Source of the DNA: Poecilobothrus nobilitatus
Lineage: Eukaryota; Arthropoda; Insecta; Diptera; Dolichopodidae
Length of the DNA stretch: 64,000 nucleotides
Assembly: GCA_947095535.1 (NCBI GenBank)
Contig: OX352772.1
Location: forward strand, 150,407,822-150,471,821
Direction: 5' to 3'
Below the pieces are notes generated by a model. That model was not told where the DNA came from. It was given only the letters and a program-made list of their open reading frames with translations, and searched no databases. Every line of letters starts with the position of its first letter. Position 1 is the first letter of the stretch. Positions 55,180 to 64,000 of the stretch are shown in pieces. Made by a program: the position numbers and the translations under genes.

Positions 55180-56024
55180 ACAATTTTGTAATATTAGAGG
55201 CTTAGCATAATTTCCAATCAGTTGAAGCCCATCTTCACTCCGAAAGACCAGCTATATTTGCCTTAAGCGAGACTCAAGTTGTAGGTGATGATACTAATTA
55301 TAATATCAACGGCTATACACTTATTTCGCATTGTATATCTCACCAAGGGGTCGCTTTATATATACGTTCTAATGTAGCTTTCAACACCCTTCATGATCTT
55401 AAAAGCTTCAACCCGATTTTTCATTATCTCTGCGTTAAACTTCGTGTTGAAAATGCTACAATATTTTTCTGTTTTTTATACAGATCCCCTCAAGCCAGTG
55501 AGCTGGAAACTGCTGTGGCCATCGAAGAATTATCCGACAATATCAATAAAATTCTGGAAAAGAATCCTGAATGTGAGATAGCTGTCGCTGGTGATTTCAA
55601 TGTGCACGACAAAAACTGGCTCCATTTTTGCACGGAAGGCAAACAAGTTGAACTATTTTCAAACTTATTTCAACTTTCTCAACTTGTAAAGAGCTCAACT
55701 CGAATTCCGGACCGAGAAAATCAAAATGAACATCTTTTGGACTTGTTCCTGACATCAAATCCTGAAAACTACAATATTTCTGTTAGCGCCCCTGGAGGCT
55801 CCGACCATTCCCTTGTTAAATCCAGCTTTCCAATGCTTACATCGCTCAATCGGAATCCTATTCCTAAAAGATTAGTCTGGCACTACAACCAGGCCGACTG
55901 GGTAGGTCTGAATAGGTTTTTGGGAGGTTTTGATTGGTCAATGTGTTTCCGTTATAGGGATGTTGACTTTGCTGCGGATGCCATTAGTAAAACAATCATG
56001 CTAGGAATGAAACTTTTCAACTAG
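55180..56024 (+). pseudogene. Family A endonuclease (copy 7, nearly whole)
   Basis: NIRGL opening near 55193, ALSETQVVGDD with the catalytic glutamate near 55262-55295, HQGVALYIRSNVAFNTL, FFCFLYRSPQASELETA, then in the open frame 55515-56024: CEIAVAGDFNVHDKNWLHF (GDxN), VELFSNLFQLSQLVKSSTRIPD, HLLDLFLTSNPENY, APGGSDHSLVKSSF (SDH), and linker PKRLVWHYNQADWVGLNRFLGGFDWSMCFRYRDVDFAAD. A frame change near 55480-55510 and a local duplication at 56020-56085 (repeated tcatataa) break it. This domain nicks the target DNA. Confidence 0.85.
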
Positions 56025-56089
56025 CTCATATAATAAAATGTTTATATAGCTCATATAAACTTTTCATTCCTAGCTCATATAAATCGGTT

Positions 56090-57110
56090 AAAACTAAATC
56101 CACGCCTTGGTTTAATGACATCTGCAGGAAAGCAATTCAAGCCAAGGAAGAGCATTTCAAAATGTACAAGGAAAATGTGTCTGGGTCCTCATTTGGGGGC
56201 TATAAAGTTGCCAGGAACAATTGCAAGAGAATTATCAATCAGAAAAAGTTTCTTTACAACCAAAGATTAAAACGTAAAATAATTAAACTACCGAACTGCA
56301 ATCGTTCTTTTTGGATATTTGCGAAAAGTGTAAAGAATAACTTTTGCGAATCATCCTTTCCGCCGCTGATTGATAACAATAATTCTATCATATCAGATTC
56401 AGTTGGTAAACAAATTTGTTTGCAAAATCCTTTGCAACAAATTCTACACTACCTCCTACAGTGCAAACTCCACCAGTACTACACTTTGTTGATCCTAGAA
56501 AATTCACTGGTCCTTATGGTATTCTTGCGATGCCTTAAACATATTGCCTCTCCCATTTCGAAACCTCTTCGCAATCTTTTTTCATTATCATTTTCGACTG
56601 GGAGATATCGCAGTCAATGGAAAGTTGCGCATATCTCTCCGATTCCCAAAAAAGGTGACAAAAGCGACCCCTCCAACTACCGGCCAATAGCAATTATTTC
56701 GATCATTTCCAAAGTTATGGAAATTCTCGTTAACAAAAGGCTGATGAGATACCTTGATTGCAGATGTATTTTGCATGATAGGCAATATGGCTTTAGAAGT
56801 CAAAGATCTACAGGTGATCTTCTAACATGCCTCAGCGAAAAGCTCAACACCAGTATTCACTGTTCAGGTGAATCTGAGGTTGTTGCTCTTGATATGTCAA
56901 AGGCTTTTGATCGTGTATGGCATTCTGCTCTTTTGAACAAATGCCGAGCTATTGGTCTTGGTAATCCTTTTTGCCAATGGATTGAGGATTTTCTTTCGAA
57001 TCGTCGTACTCGTGTCTTTGTCGACAGTTTTATGTCTGATACTTTAGAAATAAACGCTGGCGTTCCACAAGGCTCTGCCTTATCACCAACCTTTTTTTTT
57101 TGATTTTATC
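56090..57110 (+). pseudogene. Family A reverse transcriptase, fingers and palm (copy 7)
   Basis: CKRIINQKKFLYNQRLKRKII, SVKNNFCESSFPPLIDNNNSIISD, then a frameshifted and deleted stretch 56400-56545 where the GPDGI loop should be. It continues with SPISKPLRNLFSLSFS, ISPIPKKGDKSDPSNYRPIAII, CILHDRQYGFRSQRSTGDLL, motif A VVALDMSKAFDRVWH, WIEDFLSNRRTRVFVD and motif B INAGVPQGSALSPTF. At 57092-57101 a run of ten T changes the frame, after which the sequence continues INDLLSSNLNPIHSFADDSTLVAS with an intact catalytic pair near 57155. Confidence 0.85.
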
Positions 57111-58040
57111 AACGACTTACTCTCCTCTAACCTCAATCCAATTCATAGCTTCGCCGACGACAGCACTTTAGTGGCATCCTACGATTTCCTTAAGAAGTCT
57201 AATGTCACACCTGCTGCAATCAGTTGGAAATGAAATATTATGGTTAGTTTAGTAAACCATGATTTAGCTAAAATAGCTGATTGGGGTAAAACTAAAAGAG
57301 TTGAGTTCAATACCTCAAAAACTCAAAGCTGCCTGATTTCCTGCAAAAGAAATCACTTTAACCCAATTCTGCGATTCCAAGGAGAAAATATAGAGCGATC
57401 AGAAAGTCTAAGCATTTTAAGTTTGCAGCTAAATCAAAAAATGCTGTGGAATGAGCATATTTTTGATATAGCTAAACGTGCTGCCAAATGTTTGGGTTTT
57501 CTGTCCCGCTGCAAAACATATTTCTCTCAAAAGGATCTTTCTAATATCTATAAAGCCTACATTTGACCTAAGATGGAGAACAACTCTCACATTTGGGCTG
57601 GCGCACCCCAAGCTTCTCTGATTTACCTTGATAAAATCCAAAACCGCGCCTTACGTTTAATAGGCGACTCTGTCGAACAAGTAACACTTACTCCACTTAA
57701 CTCGCGTCGTAATATTGGAGCTATTTCTCTGTTTTATAGATATCTTGTAGGTAATGACACTTGCTCTATTGAACTTAAATCAATTATGCCTCCTCTTAAA
57801 CAATTCCAATGTAACACCAGAGGAGCTGCAGGTGCTCATTTCTACACTGTGGAAATTCCAAGATGGTTTAAAACTGGCTATGGAAACTCATTTGTTGTGA
57901 GAACTGCTAAGATGTGGAACATACTTCCATCTAATGTGTTCCTCTCTATTAATAACGTTCCGAACGACAATTTGAAAAAATTCAAAACGAATCTTTATAG
58001 GTTCGTTTCCAATCTTCCCATTAATTCCCCTTTAACATAG
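57111..58040 (+). pseudogene. Family A motif C, thumb and C-terminus (copy 7)
   Basis: FADDSTL near 57155, a stop near 57232, then LAKIADWGKTKRVEFNTSKTQSCLI, EHIFDIAKRAAKCLGFLSRCKTYF and IYKAYI, a TGA where copies 3 and 2 have Arg (TRP/IRP), followed by IWAGAPQASLIYLDKIQNRALRLIGD, RNIGAISLFYRYLVGNDTC and RWFKTGYGNSFVVRTAKMWN, ending INSPLT and a stop at 58038-58040. Only point-like lesions, so the family order can be read directly here. Confidence 0.8.
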
Positions 58041-58117
58041 GTATAAAGGAATTCCCCTACATAGGTATAAAGGAATCCGTTCCTAGCGTTTAGTTAGCGT
58101 GTAAAAAAAAAAAAAAA

Positions 58118-59859
58118 CTTCAAATGAATCTAAATGAGTTTTCATGACTTGAAATCGTTCATCTAATGAATTAATAACTGCATCTAAAATAGGAAAGAAG
58201 GAAATTTTAAATTTAAACTGCGCATCAGTCGGAGTTTCATCACAGTTTTCGTAATCAAATGGTATTTTTTTACGCCCTCACAATGCATTGTCCTTAAATT
58301 GGGGAACAATTTCCAATTCAAATGCTAATTCTTTTGCTGTTTCCAATACAAAATTAAAACGTTCATCAGATCCTAATTTTTTAATGTATGATATTAACTC
58401 ATTTAAGTCGGCCATGTAACCGTTTATATTTTTATTGCCATTTTGGAAAATTGCACAGGGAATGAAAAATGCTCGAAAGTTTAAATTTAAAATATGCTTT
58501 TGCACACCGTTATTTTTTCCTTTTATGTTCGCGCCATTTTCATATCCTTGTCCTCGGATATTTTTAATATTCGAATCAAGTTCCTTTAATTTACCAACAA
58601 TACTGGTTGATAAAGCTATACCTGTAGAATCTGCTACTGGTACAAATCCCAGAAAATGTTCCTTTCAGAAACTATATTTTTCTCATCCTTATGAACAAAT
58701 CTAATGATTATTTTCAGCTGTCCAGTTTGACTCACATCAGATGTACAGTCTAATAAAATTGAATAATACTTTGCATTTTTTATCATTCGCAATGTAGTTT
58801 ACGATTTTGTTTGAAATCAGACATTTGATTTCATTTTGAATGTTTTTACCTAAATAATGAACCGTATCTGTCTTATTATTTGTAATTCTAGCTAAGTGAT
58901 TTATTAAAACAACATCAAATTTTGCAAATAGTTCCACAAGTTTTTAAAAATTGCCATTATTTTTCTCATTAATGATATCTAAAGAGCCAAGCAAGGCGAA
59001 ACATTGTCCAGCGAGGTATTTTATCATTTCAATTATTCTTTTTAAGACTGTCCACCAATGCCGTTTTACAACGTCGTACATTTTTTCTAGTATACTGTCA
59101 AATGTAGATAGTATATTGTTTTAATCGTTTTTTAAGGTTCATGCATTATACAAAACAGTTTAGATGAGATGTCCTTACTTCATGCGTAGTAAGTGTGTTT
59201 GTCAAATTTTGCCAATTAGAATACGCCTCTCTAAGGAATTGTTGATGTTTATCATTTTTAAATAATTTACAGCAAAAACAAAATACACAATTTCCAGAAA
59301 TCGAATAGACCAGCAATGATCGTGGCACAATATCATCATTTGATAATTTGCGCTGATAATACTGGTTGCTAAAACTACGACGACTGTTATCGCGAAGAAA
59401 ATAATTTCGCTTAATTTGTTCTCGTTTAATGATGATTTTATGAAATTTGCTATTAATCAGCTTAGGTCAAGTTACAAGATCGTTTGAATTAAAATTGATT
59501 ATATCAATTGTAGAAGTTGACGTTAAAGGCTGAGAATGTGTATTTTGGTCCGAATCAGCAATTGATGTTGAAGGCTGGATATCAAATCACAATTTAATCC
59601 GAATCACCAACTGACAGTATTGAATTTGAAAGATGTTGTTCATCCTTCTCACTCTTATCCGCAGTACTTACTTCATTTTTACAGTTAAATAAATTTTTTT
59701 AAAATGTAAAACGAACTTAATAAAGATTAAGTTGCGTTTCCTCTACTTTTTTAAAGAATTTATTATTATTATGAACTGAACTCGTAGTTTTTGTATTTCT
59801 AGTTCTTTCGCTGCTTTTCTTTTTCGATCTTCTACTCCTGACTTTTTTTTTGATTCCAT
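58118..59859 (-). pseudogene. hAT transposase, N-terminal and central part (TTF zinc finger, DUF4371-like)
   Basis: Minus strand. Probable start at 59859 (MESKKKSGVEDRKRK). A Ser/Thr/Asp-rich region follows, then a TTF-type finger SISGNCVFCFCCKLFKND...WQNLTNTLTTHEVRTSHLNC at 59310-59150. Next come LGKNIQNEIKCLISNKIVNYIAN, then a catalytic-region piece, VPVADSTGIALSTSIVGKLKELD, GQGYENGANIKGKNNGVQKHILNLNFRAFFIPC near 58560-58440 and a run to MKTHLDSFE at 58125. In an active hAT the protein cuts and rejoins element ends. Frame breaks near 59130, 58930, 58740 and elsewhere. The 3' half is at 53990-54430. Confidence 0.7.
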
Positions 59860-61100
59860 TTGTTATACTTAGATTGTATATGGACTATAAAAAAATATTT
59901 AAATAACCTGCTTTAATGGTAAATAAACCCATGAATGATCTTTGATCGATATACCTTTTACGGAGATGAAAGAAATTTTATTTAATAATTTTAAAAAGTA
60001 CTAGTGCACTGATATAATAGATAATTATTTTCACTCAATACTTTTAAATAAAATGTAGAAAACCGATTATAATTATTATGTATTTTTTCTGCGATCAAAA
60101 GATTGCAATGGAACTGAGAAATTACAATGCAACTCTTTCCAACTCAAAAATTAGAAGTTAGCACTAAAAAAACAAACCGAACAAAGTGTAATAATGTAAA
60201 CAAAAAAAAACATAAACATAAAAACATAAATACATATTATATCATACATACCTATTATTTTTAAGAACATAAAAAAATTCATAAGAAAAATATATTATAC
60301 ATTTCTCGTTAGCCACCCACATATCACAAGCAGCAACTCGTAACTTCGAAAGCCACAAGAAAGAAGAAAACACAAAACAGAAAATGTAATAAAAGAGAAT
60401 TGCATAGAAATTGGCAATCAGTAAATAGGAATTAGTTAAGTTTTTATGTAAAAGCGAAATATTTTGTGTGTGTTTAATTCGTTCGCAAAATAGTCAATCC
60501 AATTAAAAGTTACTAGATATTTTAAAATCATATTAGAAAAATGGTGGACAAAATACTTATTTACTTAACTTAATTAACACAAATAAATTTTAAATTTTTT
60601 ATATAATACAAGAAAATCGTTTTAAAAAAAATTTTCGTATACAAATATTTAAAAATATGTGTTAAGAAAATAGAAATGGAACATATATAATTCTTTATTA
60701 AAAGATGAAAGGCGCCTCCTATGAAAGGTCTGCATATTGGGTTGAGCCGGGCCTGGTCCTTATTGACTTAGTGATAATATAAACAGACTTTTTGATTATA
60801 GAACTGATTTTCATGTTTTAAAAGCGAAATTTAAAACTATCACATCTTAGTTATAATGTAATGAAATATTAATAATTTATTAATATTTCTAGATTGGTTA
60901 AACTGTTCCTAAGGACATACAGGATTCTTTTCCAAGACTGTGAAATAATCAACCTTAATATTTTCATTGATGTTAAAAGACATTAATATAGTTGACGACA
61001 AAGTAGCTACGCAGATATAATTACAAACAGAAGAAATTTTTTATCATATTGAGTATGAATATTTTGTTCTATATAATATTTTTTTCCAGAGATTAATAAT
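59860..61100. other. AT-rich stretch with one GC-richer block
   Basis: No coding motif found. 60700-60780 is distinctly richer in G and C (ggcgcctcctatg, gttgagccgggcctgg) with no partner in the window. A hAT left terminus should lie near 59880-60000, but I cannot identify a terminal repeat. Confidence 0.4.
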
Positions 61101-61839
61101 TAGTATTTTTTTTTTCCTAAGTGGGGTGGGAATCTTCCAAAGACACCAAGAATTTCCCCCAGATTCTTACTGACTAAATCCACCTCCTCCTTTAGCCAAT
61201 ATAATGGGATGAAACCCTTACCTGTGAACGCAGTATATTGGCTAGTGATAGGAAAGGATAGGAAATGGATATGGAAACATTGAATTTGGAGTGGGATTGT
61301 AAGGAAACAATGAATCCGCCTATTATCATTACTATTTTGCTAACAGTGATTATAGCCGTTACAACAGTTACAACATGTAGTAGTATATAACACCTTACTA
61401 CATGAGGTAATTATTGAAGGCAACCCCCACTGTCACTATAGCGGCTGTTATTATTGGTATTAGCAATACTTATTAATATTATTATTATTTTACTACAGAG
61501 CCAGGGCCATCAGTGTATTACAACATGCAGCAGTATATAACACCTTACTTGCATGATATAACCAAAGATAGCTCCAATGTAGCAGCTATTATTATTATTA
61601 TAATTATTGGTATTATCACTATTACTATTATTATTATTGTTACATAATAGAAACGAAATCAATGATAATACAGTTCACACGTAGTATGTGAACTAGATGT
61701 AGTTTATAGGTTAATTATTGTACTAGTTTAAGATATAGTTTAAGAATAGTTTTAAGGAAAATAAAGAATCAGTTTCCGCTGAAGACAAAATCAGGAATGA
61801 CGTGTTTGAATAAATAGCTAGATATTATAAAACACTACA
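61100..61839 (+). repeat. Probable 5' LTR of the Gypsy (Mag-like) element
   Basis: Ends ...aaacactaca directly before a primer-binding-like tggcgacg. It contains two diverged repeats of about 153 bases ('acaacatgtagtagtatataacacc' type phrase at about 61370 and 61523), each followed by at-rich tta/att runs, and an aataaa near 61762. The start is not fixed: tgtgaacgcag at 61222 is one option. Confidence 0.5.
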
Positions 61840-61852
61840 TGGCGACGTGGAT
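61840..61852 (+). other. Candidate primer-binding site
   Basis: tggcgacgtggat directly follows an LTR-like ca end. Its form fits a tRNA 3'-end complement. I do not assign the tRNA. Confidence 0.5.
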
Positions 61853-62045
61853 AAATTAAAAAAAAAAAATAATTAAAAAAATTAACCAACCAATGAACCA
61901 ATTATATAAAGAGAAAAGAGAAGGAAAACTAAATAAAAAATTGTATGGGCGTCGACAAAGGAGTTAGCAAGGACAAAGCACAAAACCAAGACAAAAAACT
62001 ATGTGGAAGACAGCAAAGTATAATATTGAAAGAACTCACATCAAC

Positions 62046-62147
62046 ATGGATTTCCTAAGAAAAGTTGATAAATTGAACCTGAATGGAAACCTCTGGGAAA
62101 ATTGGAAAACATTCAAATCCAACTATGAAATGAAATTTTCTATGTAG
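62046..62147 (+). pseudogene. Gag start of the Gypsy (Mag-like) element
   Basis: A 33-residue frame from 62046 (MDFLRKVDKLNLNGNLWENW, then KTFKSNYEM), stop at 62145. The NLNGNLWENWKTFKSNYE wording is typical of Gypsy gag N-termini. A 16-base tandem duplication (ttttctatgta repeated at 62136 and 62152) creates the stop. The sequence then runs in other frames to a deletion near 62200. Confidence 0.65.
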
Positions 62148-62267
62148 CGGCATTTTCTATGTAACTTTTCAGCATTCCAATCTAAGCATGCTGAAAAAGA
62201 TCCTTCAAACCAGATAAAAATATAAAAACATACAAAATGAGCTAAAATGGTATTGGAAAATAAAAAA

Positions 62268-63245
62268 TGATTTATACATTGAAAACGCCATATTATTTTA
62301 CAAGGACAGAATTATCATACCAGCAGGCATGCGAAATGAAATGCTAACCCTCTTACATGAATCCCACATGGGGATGGAAAAAACAAAATCTAGGGCAAGA
62401 ACGTTGTTGTTTTGGCCAGGATTAACAAATAAACTCAACAAATTGAATTTATCATCAACAAATGCAAAATATGTCAAAGTCTAAAAAATGCAAATATCAG
62501 AGAACGAATGTTGTCACATGAAATTCTAGATTACCCCTTTGAGAAAATTGATATGGATGTTGGAACTTGGAGGGAAACCATTTGTAATTGTAGCTAATTA
62601 TCTATCCAAATATTTAGATGTAATAACACTCAACAAAAAACAGCTTCGGAAATTATTGAAAAGCTAAAACAACTTTTTTCAATTCATGGTATTCCGCGAA
62701 CAGTTATTTGCGAGAATATGCCATTTGCTTTATTTGATTTCAGAGCGTTTGGAAAAAATTTAGATATTGTAGTTCTGACATCTAGTCTATATTCTCCACA
62801 ATCGAATGGTTTTGCTGAAAAAAATGTGCAAATAGCGAAAAAATTAATCGAAAAATCAAAATCTGCAAAAACTGAGTTATGGAAAATGTTACTAGAATTC
62901 AGGAACACTCCAATGAAAGGTACAAATTACTCACCAGTTCAGATATTATTTGATAGAAATACTAGATCAATTCTACCAAGAAAAGAATCGAAATTTACAA
63001 ATTTATTTTATAAAAAAGTTAAATCACATTTACAAACTCAAAAAGCGAAGGATAAAACATATTATGACAAAAAATCAAAAAGCAAAGCGGAATTCGTAAT
63101 CGATGAAAACATCTGGTACAAAAAAGGTAGGAAATGGGTCGAAGCCAAAATAATGAAGAAAGACAAAGCACCGCGTTCTCATTGGATAGAGCTCAGTGAT
63201 GGAACAATATTACGCCGTAATTCAATATTTTTAAGAAAAACGTAA
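62268..63245 (+). pseudogene. Gypsy integrase (Mag-like), inactive
   Basis: The H2C2 finger is recognisable: MLTLLHESHMGMEKTKSRA with its histidines near 62340-62395, then EFIINKCKICQ near 62435-62470. The core begins FEKIDMDVGTW (first Asp kept), then VIVANYLSKYLDVITL in a shifted frame. At 62718 the long open part has VICENMPF, where Mag-type integrases usually have SDN, so the second catalytic Asp is replaced by Glu. SPQSNGFAEKNVQIAKKLI keeps the third acidic residue (Glu). The C-terminus with FVIDENIWYKKGRKWVEA and SHWIELSDGTILRRNSIFLRK is complete to a stop at 63243. It would insert the DNA copy if active. Frame breaks near 62430, 62570 and 62640. Confidence 0.8.
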
Positions 63246-63250
63246 ACATT

Positions 63251-63483
63251 TTTTTTTGTGACCACAAGCCATACACCTCATTGGAAAATATGATTAAAAT
63301 CAATGTTGTAAAAAAAATTATATATGTATATTAATATAAAAAAAAAAAAATAATAATAAAAAACAACATTTGTTTTGGTAAAAAATTATATATAGTACAT
63401 ACTTATTTAAAAAAAAAACAAAAACTTACCGATTTCAAATTGTTAAACTTTAAATGAATTTGTAACCCTAATAAATAAGTTTG
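63251..63483. other. AT-rich stretch
   Basis: Runs of a and ta between integrase and R3. I see no LTR. Confidence 0.4.
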
Positions 63484-64000
63484 TTATTATACCCTACACA
63501 TTAAGTATAGGGTATATTAACTTTGGTATGGTGTTTGTAACCACCAAAAGGAAGCGAGTTAGATATGGACATGTATATATATTCTGACTCAGAATCACCT
63601 CCTGAGTCGAATTAGCGATGTCCGTCCATCCGTCTGCCCGTTTACACTATAACTCAAAAACTAATGAAGCTACCTTGATGAAATGTATATAGTTGGTTAC
63701 TAATTACAAAAGGAAGGCTAAGTTCGAATCTGGACAAAATCCGTCCATTGGTTCGGATTCTGGAAGCTTCCGAATGATTCCGGAGCAAACGAGATTATAT
63801 CCAAAACCAACAAAGATAGAACCTTTAAATTTTGTACAATGATGTTTCTTCCCGTTTGATTTATGTCTCTGAAATTTAAGAGGATTTGGTCCATGGGCTT
63901 GGGTTTTGGAAGCTTCCGAACGAGCACCAGAGCAAATGAGATTATCTCCAAAACCAACAAAGATATAACCTTTAAATTTTGTACACTGATGTTCCTTCCC
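63484..64000 (+). repeat. gtcc-type dispersed repeat R3, with a 147-bp tandem unit, cut by the window end
   Basis: Starts taccctacac and aagtatagggtatatt, with agcgagttagatatggac, a gactcagaatcacctcctgag palindrome-like block near 63587-63607, gtccgtccatccgtctgccc near 63620-63640 and aactcaaaaacta. From about 63714, two units of 147 bases (marker acctttaaat at 63821 and 63968, tggaagcttccgaa near 63760 and 63907) follow. Related to, but diverged from, R1 and R2. Confidence 0.75.

Larger units (their letters stand above)
54432..58117 (+). mobile_element. Family A non-LTR element, copy 7 (most complete), with poly-A tail
   Basis: About 0.7 kb of AT-rich leader (54432-55150), then endonuclease, linker, reverse transcriptase, C-terminus, a short 3' UTR and a 15-base A-run at 58103-58117. 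No ORF1 is seen between the left border and the endonuclease, so the family may be ORF2-only, or ORF1 was lost. It lies within the hAT transposase gene, whose halves flank it in order. The left border is inferred from where hAT sequence ends. No convincing target duplication; at most a few bases (act) could be shared. Confidence 0.85.
61100..63250 (+). mobile_element. Gypsy LTR element (Mag-like), deleted from gag to integrase
   Basis: A probable 5' LTR ending at 61839, primer-binding site 61840-61852, a short gag start at 62046 and then, after a deletion, integrase at 62268-63245. Protease, reverse transcriptase and RNase H are absent. No matching 3' LTR is visible after 63250 within the window. 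The integrase wording is closest to the Mag/CsRn1-type Gypsy group I know, but this is from memory. Confidence 0.7.

Overview
This window reads as repeat-dense, strongly AT-rich chromatin from an insect genome, most likely a fly. I find no single-copy host gene, no intact tRNA or rRNA gene and no bacterial-type operon. Almost every recognisable protein is a broken mobile-element protein. The fly-like hint is a dispersed repeat that pairs a 'cagaatc...gagtcgattaagc' stretch with a run of gtcc units and 'aactcaaaaact'. I remember similar sequences from fly genomes, but that is memory and not a search result. The element classes (LOA-like, RTE, BEL/Pao, errantivirus-like Gypsy with env, hAT) fit an insect.

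Layout. 1-12000: a non-LTR family here called A (AP endonuclease plus reverse transcriptase, no RNase H seen, poly-A tail) is invaded twice by a shorter family B (ORF1 plus endonuclease, reverse transcriptase deleted) and once by a LOA-like element on the minus strand, which has a clean 12-bp target duplication. Copy B1 carries an 865-bp inverted-repeat DNA element. 12300-14900: an RTE-type element, minus strand. 15121-15242: a tRNA-derived sequence with a duplicated D-arm. 15340-18310: a degraded reverse transcriptase and a deleted family A copy. 18828-25640: gtcc-type repeats, an ORF1 remnant and a Jockey-like ORF1/endonuclease scrap. 25645-27235: family A again, followed by a 119-bp dimer.

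27590-32885: two pieces of a BEL/Pao element in opposite orientation, with a family A fragment between them. 32886-41338: a Gypsy-group element with an env-like gene on the minus strand, split by a family A insertion at 37700-40300; its PBS and a complete-looking 5' LTR are at 40513-41338. 42000-47440: a non-LTR element (F) with two ORF1-like regions, an endonuclease, and a reverse transcriptase whose core is cut out in frame. 48040-51190: more gtcc-type repeats, one about 1.5 kb and shared with 24106-25640, another inverted relative to 22540-23400. 51420-53480: a non-LTR element (G), minus strand. 53990-59859: a hAT transposase gene (minus) split by the most complete family A copy (54432-58117, plus). 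61100-63250: a Gypsy element deleted from gag straight to integrase. 63484-64000: another gtcc-type repeat with a 147-bp tandem unit.

How the parts relate: nesting gives relative ages. Family A is older than the LOA and B insertions at 4-10 kb. It is younger than the hAT gene and than the Gypsy element it splits. The gtcc-type repeats are older than at least one LTR fragment inside them. The best candidates for unusual biology are the RT-less B copies that share one deletion junction and are both flanked by long direct duplications, the tRNA-like sequence with two D-arms, and the widespread gtcc repeat family. I do not see convincing evidence of a wholly new functional system.
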